From NCBI GenBank assembly GCA_001804815.1, contig MHBI01000017.1, positions 1-39,258 of the forward strand: a stretch of 39,258 nt of DNA, given 5' to 3'. Positions 1 to 7,851 of the stretch are shown one piece after another (position 1 is the first letter of the stretch; every line of letters starts with the position of its first letter). The DNA is from Lentisphaerae bacterium GWF2_50_93 (GTDB lineage Bacteria; Verrucomicrobiota; Lentisphaeria; Victivallales; GWF2-50-93). The notes under the pieces are model-generated. The model had not been told where the DNA came from and made no database searches. It saw nothing but the letters and a program-made list of their open reading frames with translations. The position numbers and the translations under genes were made by a program.

Positions 1-799
1 CGCCTGCCGCTGAAGACTGTGGTAGGACAAAAAGCTTTTTCCCATACTGTTTCCTGAGGGCAATCCTCGCCTCGTGCCAGAAATCTGCGGAAATCTCGCT
101 CAAGCCTTCCGTCTCCTGCGCCGTGCAGGCGATATTGATCACAGCGCCGGTAAGTTTCTTCTTCGCGTCGAAAGTAAAAAGGAAATGTGTGGAATGATCG
201 GCATAGCCTTCAATGCAGTCGAACTTGCCGTCTGAAGTATCCCCATACATCCTGGCGTTCTTTTCCGTCTTCGTTCCCGGATGCTCCTTGAACCCCTGCC
301 TCTTTGACAGATCATCGAAATAGACGGCTCTTCTGCCGTGTCCGATGGGCGCATACCCGATTCCCCAGGCGATGAAACCATGCCTGCGCCCCTCCCAGCT
401 TTCGGCTGCGGCCTCGGCGACCTTGTCCGTAAAGAATTCGGCATACTCTTCAGATGTCATTACGCCTTTTGGAACCGGCGGATGCCAGCTCCCGCCGGAC
501 TCCGGCGCCGTATGCGTATGCGTGGCGTTAAGGACAAGATTTTTCACTGGGAAGTCCTTGATGAGTTTTCCAAGTTTCCTCCTGCTCATTTCAAGGACGC
601 AATCAGGAATCGCGACGGTATCGCAGGACACCCAGATGAAAGAATCTCCTTTACCAGAAGATATTGCCAGCGCAGTTACGGTTACAGGATCCTTTGCTTT
701 GCGGGCTATTCTCATGTGGAACTGCCCACGCAGGTTAACAGGTTTGTCCGGAGTCACATCCCTCGACGACCATCCTATCAGAATTGTTTTTCCATGCAT
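1..799 (-). CDS. Neutral/alkaline ceramidase-like protein, C-terminus beyond window
   Basis: This open frame starts at an ATG at 799 and reads leftward off the window edge, giving 266 residues with no stop. A GGGGAA ribosome-binding site lies just upstream. The N-terminus reads IGWSSRDVTPDKPVNLRGQ and is followed by VSCDTVAIPD, LVLNATHTHTAPESGG and LPQSSAAG. These blocks match the N-terminal catalytic domain of proteins annotated as neutral/alkaline non-lysosomal ceramidase-like, in which the NATHTHTAP block carries metal-ligand histidines. No signal peptide is visible. PVC bacteria carry many such proteins of unknown substrate, so true ceramidase activity is not implied. The gene lies 155 bp downstream of the DegT aminotransferase on the same strand and may be co-transcribed with it, with a nested palindromic repeat in the gap. 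The family call is fairly secure; the function is open. Confidence 0.75.
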   Translation of the reverse strand, partial: MHGKTILIGWSSRDVTPDKPVNLRGQFHMRIARKAKDPVTVTALAISSGKGDSFIWVSCDTVAIPDCVLEMSRRKLGKLIKDFPVKNLVLNATHTHTAPESGGSWHPPVPKGVMTSEEYAEFFTDKVAEAAAESWEGRRHGFIAWGIGYAPIGHGRRAVYFDDLSKRQGFKEHPGTKTEKNARMYGDTSDGKFDCIEGYADHSTHFLFTFDAKKKLTGAVINIACTAQETEGLSEISADFWHEARIALRKQYGKKLFVLPQSSAAG

Positions 800-823
800 G
801 TTATTTTCCCCTTTTTTATGCTC

Positions 824-947
824 GTAGTAGCGCAATTTATTGCGCGTTATGGGTAGGGGCTGACTTCAGCCTGTCCCATGAATTCAAGAATGGTACACCC
901 TGAAGGGCGTACCTACTTGAAGAACGGCGTATAAATTCGCCTACTAC
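824..947. repeat. Nested GTAG-hairpin (REP/BIME-like) element
   Basis: The outer arms are GTAG + CGCAATTTATTGCG at 827 and its degenerate inverted partner ending CGCCTACTAC at 947. Inside, at 853-916, lies a second inverted pair: GTAG + GGGCTGACTTCAGCC on the left and ACCCTGAAGGGC...CTAC on the right, joined by a linker containing TGAATTCA. The interior is homologous, in inverted orientation, to the element at 39068-39183. Confidence 0.75.
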
Positions 948-954
948 AAGCTTA

Positions 955-2238
955 TTATTTAAGTATTTTATCCGGGTCAACCTTGCCGATGTTTTCAAAC
1001 ACCTTGATGAAAGCGTCGGCGACTTTTTCAGCCACGTCCGTACGGTTCGGAGCCCGCAGCGGAGTGGTCATTCCGAAATGCGTGGCAGTATGCTTCACCG
1101 CCATCGGATAATCCTCAATCTTATATTCTACGCCGTCACCAGCGCCGTTGCAAGACCATGGACATCCATGCCCGTATGCGTTTTTCGCCCTGAACACTGT
1201 CATGTCCGGAAGCGCGAAGCTCTGCCAGACGCCTACCGGGACGCCTTCTGCCTGGAGCGCCTTCATAACTGCGTCCCTCATCGCCTGCGGTTTGCCTTTC
1301 CATCCTATTGCATCCATGTCTATCCGGCAGGTGTAGTTGTACCAGTTGTGCATTCCACGTTCAGGTTCATACGGTAGAATCAAGCCCTTGAGATTCTTGA
1401 GTCTTCTGTTGAGGACCGCCGCATTGTCATTCTGGATCTTTATATACCCGTCTATCTTTGAAAGCTGGGCGCGTCCGAACGCTGCAACAAGATCGCTTCC
1501 CCTGTACATCCAGCCGAGGGCGTAGGCGTGATAATCCCTCTTTTCCGACGGCGTGCTGGTTTCGCCGAAGCTCCAGAGCTTGAGGGCGTCCCTGTAGATC
1601 TGCTCGTCGTTGGTCACGAACATTCCGCCCTCGCCGGAGCAGAGGCATTTGTTCTGGTTGAAGCTGAATGCACCGCAGTCGCCCCAGTTCCCCGTTTTCC
1701 TGCCCCTGAACTCGGCGCCATGTCCCTGGCACGCATCCTCAATGACTTTCAATTTGTGCTTTTTCGCCACTGCCAAAACCTTTTCCATGTTCACGGCAAG
1801 TCCGTGCAGATGGACGACGACAATAGCCTTCGTCCTGGGAGTTATTGCCTTTTCTATTTTATCAGTGTCAATATTGATCGTGGCGAAATCGATGTCCACG
1901 AATATCGGGATTGCATTATGGTGCAGGATGCATGTCGCGCTAGAGGACCACGAGTATGAAGTGACCAGCACATGATCGCCGGCGCCAATGCCGCAGGCAT
2001 AGATCCCCATATGGAGGGCGGCAGTTCCGCTGTTTGTGAAAATCGCATACTTGCTTCCGTTCCACCTGGCGTATTCCGTCTGGAACGCCTCGCAGTTAGG
2101 ACCGAATGCATGCTTGCCTCCCATCAGGGATTTCATCACCATATCCTTGTCGATCTCATCCACCGGCGGCCATTCCCTTATCATCTTATCCGGAACCGTC
2201 CTGTCTCCACCGTAGACCGCGAGATTCTTCGTGCTCAT
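955..2238 (-). CDS. DegT/DnrJ/EryC1/StrS-family aminotransferase
   Basis: The product has 427 residues, a normal length for the family of PLP-dependent aminotransferases acting on nucleotide-sugar ketones and cyclitols. The cofactor-binding framework is complete. FTNSGTAALHMG at about 67-78 is the phosphate-binding loop, VIEDACQGHGAE at about 165-176 carries the Asp and His that contact PLP, and SFNQNK places the Schiff-base lysine at K197, followed by SGEGG. The start is an ATG with a GAGGAG ribosome-binding site. It is divergent from an AraC-type regulator starting at 2362, which is the likely local controller. The ceramidase-like gene follows on the same strand. No sugar-nucleotide synthesis genes are nearby, so the substrate cannot be named. 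A catabolic or cell-surface amino-sugar role are both possible. Confidence 0.9.
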   Translation of the reverse strand: MSTKNLAVYGGDRTVPDKMIREWPPVDEIDKDMVMKSLMGGKHAFGPNCEAFQTEYARWNGSKYAIFTNSGTAALHMGIYACGIGAGDHVLVTSYSWSSSATCILHHNAIPIFVDIDFATINIDTDKIEKAITPRTKAIVVVHLHGLAVNMEKVLAVAKKHKLKVIEDACQGHGAEFRGRKTGNWGDCGAFSFNQNKCLCSGEGGMFVTNDEQIYRDALKLWSFGETSTPSEKRDYHAYALGWMYRGSDLVAAFGRAQLSKIDGYIKIQNDNAAVLNRRLKNLKGLILPYEPERGMHNWYNYTCRIDMDAIGWKGKPQAMRDAVMKALQAEGVPVGVWQSFALPDMTVFRAKNAYGHGCPWSCNGAGDGVEYKIEDYPMAVKHTATHFGMTTPLRAPNRTDVAEKVADAFIKVFENIGKVDPDKILK

Positions 2239-2361
2239 GACATTGCTCCTCTGTTTTTATGCTGGATGCATGTATCTTTTACTGCTTGGCTTATTATATT
2301 AGTGGTGATCGGGACAGTAAAGAGTAAATTATTGCTATCACATGAAGGGCGTTGTCTTTCT
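2239..2361. promoter_or_regulatory. Divergent promoter region, DegT / AraC
   Basis: These 123 bp separate two divergent starts and must hold both promoters. The stretch is AT-rich around 2275-2340. I cannot place -35/-10 boxes with confidence. An AraC-type protein encoded next to its target commonly binds such a spacer; that is inference here. Confidence 0.4.
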
Positions 2362-3213
2362 ATGAGGACGGCGATGAAACTCGAAGACCATCTTCCTTCC
2401 ATCCACTCGATGGGCAATCTCATCTTCGATCCGGTCTGGTCAATCAACAAACACGTCTCCACCAACTGCGAGCTGCTCCACATCATATCCGGATCCGTTT
2501 CCCTCGTCATCAACCGCAGGAGGATAAAGGCCTCAGCCGGCGATACGCTGCTGATACCGTCGAGGACCCTGCACAGGGACGAATTCGATTTCGACGAAGG
2601 GCTTAAAGTCTTCATGATCCAGTTCCAATGGTCCTGCGAGAAGGATTTCTTCTCCCGCTTGTCATGCAGCTCCCTCATCAGGCTGTCAAAGCCCAGAAAG
2701 GAGTCAATCGCAAATCTCATACAGCAGTTCCGCTCTGACTTCACGGAAGTGGACAAGCGGCACGACTTCATTCTTAGAATACGCCTGTCGGAAATATTCA
2801 TGAGGATACTTGCCCTCTCTGAAAAAGAGAAGAAGATGAAAGGAAACGATGAAATAATGCAGGCTGACATGCAGAACCGCGACTGGATCGTGAAGAAGGT
2901 CAAATCATATCTCGAGGAGAATTATTCGCGCCCCCTCTCTCTTGAGGAGATCTCCAGGCACGCCAGCGTAAGTCCGTTCCATCTCTGCCGCATTTTCAGC
3001 CATGAAAACGATTTCACGATCTTCGAGTATCTGACGCATATCAGGATGACCAGGGCCCGCTGCCTTCTTGACGACGGGAAGCTGTCGGTTTCAGAGACTG
3101 CCTTCGCTGTCGGGTTCAGCAACAGCAATTATTTCTCAAAGGTCTTCCACCGTATTTTCGGCGTCCCCCCGAAAAGGATGCGCCGGAAGAACCATCTTTT
3201 CAGGAGAAGCTGA
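2362..3213 (+). CDS. AraC-family transcriptional regulator
   Basis: The open frame extends far upstream into DegT, but that part is an antisense shadow. The plausible starts are ATG 2362 (283 aa) or ATG 2374, the latter with AGGA five bases before it. The N-terminal half (about 20-110) is cupin-like, with CELLHIISGSVSLVINRR and AGDTLLIPSRTLHRDEF. The C-terminal 100 residues form a double helix-turn-helix: LSLEEISRHASVSPFHLCR and then VSETAFAVGFSNSNYFSKVF followed by FGVPPKRMR. This is the standard AraC/XylS arrangement of a sugar-sensing N-domain and a DNA-binding C-domain. It is divergent from DegT and ends 21 bp from the convergent GH116 gene, so DegT is the most likely target. The ligand is unknown. 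Confidence 0.9.
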   Translation: MRTAMKLEDHLPSIHSMGNLIFDPVWSINKHVSTNCELLHIISGSVSLVINRRRIKASAGDTLLIPSRTLHRDEFDFDEGLKVFMIQFQWSCEKDFFSRLSCSSLIRLSKPRKESIANLIQQFRSDFTEVDKRHDFILRIRLSEIFMRILALSEKEKKMKGNDEIMQADMQNRDWIVKKVKSYLEENYSRPLSLEEISRHASVSPFHLCRIFSHENDFTIFEYLTHIRMTRARCLLDDGKLSVSETAFAVGFSNSNYFSKVFHRIFGVPPKRMRRKNHLFRRS

Positions 3214-3234
3214 AAGCACGAAGAGATATAATTG

Positions 3235-5844
3235 TCAGCAGAGCTTCAGGATGGAATCATGCCCAATTCTCAAGTTCCTGCCAAAAACAGCATGATCATC
3301 CTGGATCTTCACATTCCCGATCTTTTTTCCATCGAGGCTGACCGACAGGTTTTTCCTGGCGGTCAATGAATCAGGCAATCGGATCTTTTCCAAATCCAGT
3401 TTTCCATGCAGGACATGGATGGACATTCCGCCTTTATTCATTTCCACGGTTCCCCAGCCGGTACCAAGCGACCAGAAGAATTTCAAAGGCAGCTTCAGAG
3501 CCTGCGGCGGATTGAATCCGATTTCACGCCTTGCGAGATCATAGGTGAAACCGCTGAACGCATTGAGCAGCGAATATGACGCCATCGATCTTGCGTAGTT
3601 GCTGCCGCATTCGATCTCGTTCCACGGATTGCGCTTTTCACCGTCATACCTGTCGCGGACAGCCTTCACAAGCTCGGCACCTTCCCTTATCATCCCTTCC
3701 ATGATCATGTGGCATGCGGCCTGGTATTCAAAGCCGTGCATCGTCTCTTCCGCATAGGGTATTGGAACTACCGGCTTGCGTATTCCGTCAGGCCATGAGA
3801 ACATCATGGTCCCGGCCTCGTCGTTCAAAACATAAAGTCGGCAGAAGTTCGTGAATTCCCTGAATGATTTCCTGAAGTTGTAATTATAAATTGATCTCAG
3901 TGCCTTCTTCGTCTTGTCTGGATCGAAAACATCTCCAAGTCCGCAGAGGTTCGCATGCCACTGAGCGACAACTTGGTCTATTCCGCAGCCGTCTCCTATC
4001 TGGTATTTGATCTCTCCGTGCTCCTTGTTCCAGTAATATCCTTCCGCGTCTCCAAAGGGTTTCAGCAGCGACCGGTCTTCAAGATCCACCGTCTGGCTGT
4101 AATACTCGCCGTTGAAGAGCTTCCTGTCGACGAACTCCCTGCCCTTCCTGAAGATCGCAAGATATTCCTTGGCAGCTTCAGGTTCGCCGCAGGCTTCCGC
4201 CATTTCAGCGCCGGCCTTGAGGGCGGCAAGATAGAATCCCGTGAGCCAGGAATTAGGGCCGAACAATTCGACATCAAGCGTGTGGTGCTGGCGTCCAGTA
4301 ATAACACCGCTTTTCTCAGGATCCCATAAATCCGTATTGCCCTTGTCCCAGGCGAATTCGATGGACTTCTTCACACGTGGCCATATTCCCTTCAGCCATT
4401 CCGTGTCTCCGGAGATCTTCCAGTCCCTGTATACCTTGATGACATTCCCGAACTGCCCGTCGACGCATGGACGGAACCCTGAACGATCCCTACCTGCGGG
4501 GAGCTGAAGGCGGAAAGGCATTCCACCATCATCCCTTAAATTGTATTTATAGTCCAGATCACGCATCGAGCGTTCGAGCTGCGGAAACAGGAACGGCAGC
4601 GCATAGGCATAGTTCCAGACATGCGTGCAGCTTCCTTCGCAGCATCCGGAACTTGCACTGCATCCCTCGAATCCGTAGAACGATCCGTCCTCGAGCCTCA
4701 GGCATGTCGGCGTCTTGAGGATGGAGATGTTTGCGGATATCGCATCAAGCACCGGCACAGGAAGAGAGGAAGAGAACAGCGCATCCTTGAAGAGCATTGT
4801 CCCGTTGAAAAGCCTTTCCCAGTTCTTTATCCCGTACGCTGCAGATTCCTTGGAATCCCCGAAGATTGTCGCGTAGTAGTTTTTCCATGCTTTTGTCTTT
4901 TCGGAACCGCATCCGCCGCTGCATTCACATTTCTGCGGGTTCCAGTAGTTCTGCAGGTAAGGGAAGTTCCATGATATGATGAATCTCACCTTGCCGGTCT
5001 TTCCCGGCTGTAGCCTGAAGTGGGCGGCAAGCGTGCCGTGGTCGCTGTCCTGTGATTTGTTCTCCTCGGAATATTTCCTGGGCTTGAGTTTCCCTGGAGC
5101 GCAAAGATCCCTCCAGTAAATTCCGAGATTGTCAAACCAGGTTCCTCTGAACCAGCATGCCTGAGAGCTCGTGTCAGGACAATCCGTCGCGATCGACATA
5201 TCGCCGAAGCCGACTTCATTTTCTGTAGGCGGGACCGTAGTGCCAAGATTGAGCAGCGAAATATTTTTCGTCTTCGATGTCGAATGGATGTTCTTTTCCT
5301 TGGGATTGGGATTCTTCACCGTAAGTGCGACGGTGTAGTCCAGCTTTGACTTTGTCGTGTTTTTTATTTCAATCTCGAAGAATGCGGCGGGGATGCTCGA
5401 ATCCTTTTCGTTGAGGGGAATGAACGGATTGAATGCCGTGATCCTGGCTGCTCCGGGAAAGTTGAGGTCCTTGAATGAAAGTTCCGCCATTGGAAATTCA
5501 CCCTTGAATTCCACGTCCTTGAAATGGGGCAGTCCTGCCATCGTCTCGCGCGCCGGGCCAAAACCGAAGCCGTGTGAGTGGACACCGGCAGTGCCGCCGG
5601 CATATGGAGGATTCAGATCGCCCTGCAGGACCCGTGCATCGACCAGCTTCCCGTTCTTTTCGGCCTTGACTGCAAAATGGGAGAATCCGTTCAAGGAATT
5701 CTTGTTAGGCCTGTTGTAGATCTCCCAGTCGACGAGCCTTCCATTTCCCGAAAGTCCGATGCATCCGGAACCTATCCCTCCGAGAGGGAACGAAATCTCC
5801 TTGAGCTTTGAGCCTTTGTATATCAAGTGTTTTCTCTTATCCAT
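3235..5844 (-). CDS. GH116 family glycosidase (GBA2-type, DUF608)
   Basis: The product has 869 residues with the GBA2-like N-domain (SFPLGGIGSGCIGLSGNGR at about 18-36) followed by the GH116 catalytic (alpha/alpha)6 domain. FYGFEG places a Glu at about 393 that aligns with the nucleophile block of human GBA2 (FGYLEG), and CGIDQVVAQW places the acid/base Asp at about 623 (SDQCAGQW in GBA2). THVWNYAYAL and VIKVYRDWKISGD are further family blocks. Known members cleave beta-glucosides, beta-xylosides or GlcNAc. The name glucosylceramidase is inherited from the mammalian enzyme and should not be read as substrate. No signal peptide, so probably cytoplasmic. It starts 21 bp after the GH106-like gene, with an AAGGAG ribosome-binding site, so the two form an operon. 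Confidence 0.88.
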   Translation of the reverse strand: MDKRKHLIYKGSKLKEISFPLGGIGSGCIGLSGNGRLVDWEIYNRPNKNSLNGFSHFAVKAEKNGKLVDARVLQGDLNPPYAGGTAGVHSHGFGFGPARETMAGLPHFKDVEFKGEFPMAELSFKDLNFPGAARITAFNPFIPLNEKDSSIPAAFFEIEIKNTTKSKLDYTVALTVKNPNPKEKNIHSTSKTKNISLLNLGTTVPPTENEVGFGDMSIATDCPDTSSQACWFRGTWFDNLGIYWRDLCAPGKLKPRKYSEENKSQDSDHGTLAAHFRLQPGKTGKVRFIISWNFPYLQNYWNPQKCECSGGCGSEKTKAWKNYYATIFGDSKESAAYGIKNWERLFNGTMLFKDALFSSSLPVPVLDAISANISILKTPTCLRLEDGSFYGFEGCSASSGCCEGSCTHVWNYAYALPFLFPQLERSMRDLDYKYNLRDDGGMPFRLQLPAGRDRSGFRPCVDGQFGNVIKVYRDWKISGDTEWLKGIWPRVKKSIEFAWDKGNTDLWDPEKSGVITGRQHHTLDVELFGPNSWLTGFYLAALKAGAEMAEACGEPEAAKEYLAIFRKGREFVDRKLFNGEYYSQTVDLEDRSLLKPFGDAEGYYWNKEHGEIKYQIGDGCGIDQVVAQWHANLCGLGDVFDPDKTKKALRSIYNYNFRKSFREFTNFCRLYVLNDEAGTMMFSWPDGIRKPVVPIPYAEETMHGFEYQAACHMIMEGMIREGAELVKAVRDRYDGEKRNPWNEIECGSNYARSMASYSLLNAFSGFTYDLARREIGFNPPQALKLPLKFFWSLGTGWGTVEMNKGGMSIHVLHGKLDLEKIRLPDSLTARKNLSVSLDGKKIGNVKIQDDHAVFGRNLRIGHDSILKLC

Positions 5845-5865
5845 TATTGTCTCCTTAAAGGAATT

Positions 5866-7710
5866 TCAGGTTTTTACACATAGTACTTTCATTTCTCCGG
5901 GTTCAAAGGAAACTGCCTGATTGGATGCCGCAGCTGTTATCTTTCCCGTAGACGGATCCCACCATTCCCATGCTCCGGAAGAACCCAGGCAAAGCTCGGC
6001 TGATACAGCTTCAAACTCCTCGTTGAACAGCATGTAGAAGTCCATGCCTCCTTTTACGACATGACGATAGCGTATATTCCTGCTGGCGGGATTGAGTACA
6101 AGATCGGGTTTTACCAGCTTGTCCAGGAAACCCAGCATCTGCAATCCATCTTCTGCGAAATTCGCGAGGCGTCCGGCATCGGCAATTTTCTTGATGTCAG
6201 ACAGGAATTCCTTTCCGACATTCAGGTCTTTCTCAAGAATAACCGCCTTGTAGTTCATGCCGGCGATATGTATCCCGTCGGAATCAATCCTTGACTGGGC
6301 CAGGCTGCGCAATTCAAGATAGTTGAAATCGCGTTGTGCCTGGAGACAGATTTTTGCTGATATCTGTGGCAGCCATTGCGCATCACAGAGAATGGCGGTT
6401 TCGCATACGTGCTTCGAGTCGGTGTTCAGCCAGCTCAGGCGACGGCAGGCATCGGCATAGGGCCTGTAATATTGCCACCAAGCCGAATTCGGACCGACAT
6501 CGGGAGGCCGTTCGTCCCATCGCGGTCCCCTGATCGAATAATAGAAGGCGTGTGGATAAAGCAGATTATGTCCGCGCACAAAACACCAGTTCGCCAGCCA
6601 TTTAACCTCTTCAAAAGTCAGTTCATGGCCGTAGGCGCCGTACAGCTCGTTCGAATTCCTGCGGCATCCCATGTGTATCATCGCGCTGGATGCGCACTTC
6701 GCCATGGTTGAGTGCGGACCTTCCAGGGCCGTCTTGCCGGGAGTCACGTATCTCCAGACCAGATCCTGCCCGGGAATATGGAAGTACCTCTCCATCCCTA
6801 TGTCCATGGATGCCCCCGGATGTCCTGCCAACGCGATCCCATGCGCTTCGCACCATCTGCTCAAACGGGCATAATATGTCTCTTCGAGCCGGATGGAGAC
6901 GGCCCGGGCGTATGCCGCGCGGAGCTGCCCGGAATTTTCATGGTCGTCATACCACAGGTCGGCCAGATGCGGAGTGAAATCATAACCGAGGATGCGGTTC
7001 ACTTCCTTCAAGATTCCGGTCGTGCCGTTGCTCATATGTGGTTCGTCGGTGAAGATCGCAATGACAGTATTTCCGAAGTACTGGCCAAGTTCCGCATGAT
7101 ATCGGTCATAGACGAGCCTGATGAACAGATCAACGGCTTCCGGATTCAGGATGTCGGCGAGCGGGGGGCGTTCTTCTATCACATTCGCCGGATTTTCGTC
7201 AAGGAAATGAAGCCCCCTCATGGTTCCGCCTGAAGGACGGTCGATCACTGCCAGGCTTTTGCCGCAGGTACGGTCAATGACCGCTACAAGGTTCCAGTCC
7301 GGCTCCAATACAGGTTCTCCACCGTCTGAAAGATCCATCTTGTCGAGGACTCGTTCGGCAAATGCTGGGTTTTCATCGACCACCTGTCCCGACGCCGAAC
7401 CCGAAGGATACATTCCATCGTCGTAGAGCACGACATGCATGCCGCGTTTTTCGGCTTCAGCCACGGCAAGTTTCATGAAACCGATCATCTTGTCCGACAT
7501 CCAGCCGGTGTCCTTCGGCAGGCCGATGCGCGGGTGTATGACAAAGCCATAGACGCCATGCGCCTCGAAATCCGCGATCTGCCTCAGGAGTTCGTCTTCT
7601 TTCAGGTCGTCGTTCCAGAACCAGAACGGCATTAAAGAAAACTCCTTTGGAGGATCGGCGAACTCTTTTTCCAACGTGATATCCGTATTCATGAAGCAAA
7701 CTATACCCAC
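5866..7710 (-). CDS. GH106-like (putative alpha-L-rhamnosidase-type) glycosyl hydrolase
   Basis: The product has 614 residues from a GTG at 7710; an ATG seven codons in (7692) is an alternative, and neither has a strong ribosome-binding site. The N-terminal region SLMPFWFWNDDLKEDELLRQ, then GVYGFVIHPRIGLP and MHVVLYDDGMYPSG, is the start of the TIM-barrel found in GH106 and related large hydrolases of PVC bacteria and Bacteroidota. Further on are VIAIFTDEPHMSNG (a candidate acidic catalytic or metal site) and a LAGHPGASMDIG block. GH106 rhamnosidases are usually about 1000 residues with extra beta-domains, so this is a short relative and the sugar specificity is uncertain. There is no signal peptide. 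It is the first gene of a two-gene operon with GH116 and is divergent from the metallohydrolase at 7852. Confidence 0.72.
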   Translation of the reverse strand: MGIVCFMNTDITLEKEFADPPKEFSLMPFWFWNDDLKEDELLRQIADFEAHGVYGFVIHPRIGLPKDTGWMSDKMIGFMKLAVAEAEKRGMHVVLYDDGMYPSGSASGQVVDENPAFAERVLDKMDLSDGGEPVLEPDWNLVAVIDRTCGKSLAVIDRPSGGTMRGLHFLDENPANVIEERPPLADILNPEAVDLFIRLVYDRYHAELGQYFGNTVIAIFTDEPHMSNGTTGILKEVNRILGYDFTPHLADLWYDDHENSGQLRAAYARAVSIRLEETYYARLSRWCEAHGIALAGHPGASMDIGMERYFHIPGQDLVWRYVTPGKTALEGPHSTMAKCASSAMIHMGCRRNSNELYGAYGHELTFEEVKWLANWCFVRGHNLLYPHAFYYSIRGPRWDERPPDVGPNSAWWQYYRPYADACRRLSWLNTDSKHVCETAILCDAQWLPQISAKICLQAQRDFNYLELRSLAQSRIDSDGIHIAGMNYKAVILEKDLNVGKEFLSDIKKIADAGRLANFAEDGLQMLGFLDKLVKPDLVLNPASRNIRYRHVVKGGMDFYMLFNEEFEAVSAELCLGSSGAWEWWDPSTGKITAAASNQAVSFEPGEMKVLCVKT

Positions 7711-7851
7711 ATTTGAACTCTCTTGCCAAGCCGGATTGAAATTTTGCAGGTTCCCTTTATCAAACCACTTGACTTTTCTCTTTTTACGGGAAATATTAAT
7801 AAGACATAATAACAGTCTTTAATTATAAACCGATATCCCAGGCCATAAACA

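Noticed and set aside
345..827. Plus-strand frames of 160-172 codons at the left end
   Set aside because: They are shadows of the minus-strand ceramidase-like gene, which shows family motifs over its whole visible length.
1972..2361. Upstream extension of the AraC frame over the DegT gene
   Set aside because: The extra 130 residues are antisense to the DegT coding sequence and do not resemble AraC N-domains. The start at 2362 or 2374 gives the normal length.
1..5844. A glycosphingolipid-degradation locus (ceramidase-like plus GH116 glucosylceramidase-like)
   Set aside because: Both names come from animal homologues. Bacterial GH116 enzymes act on plant or microbial glycosides, and the ceramidase-like domain is widespread in PVC bacteria with unknown substrates. 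The two genes are also in separate units.
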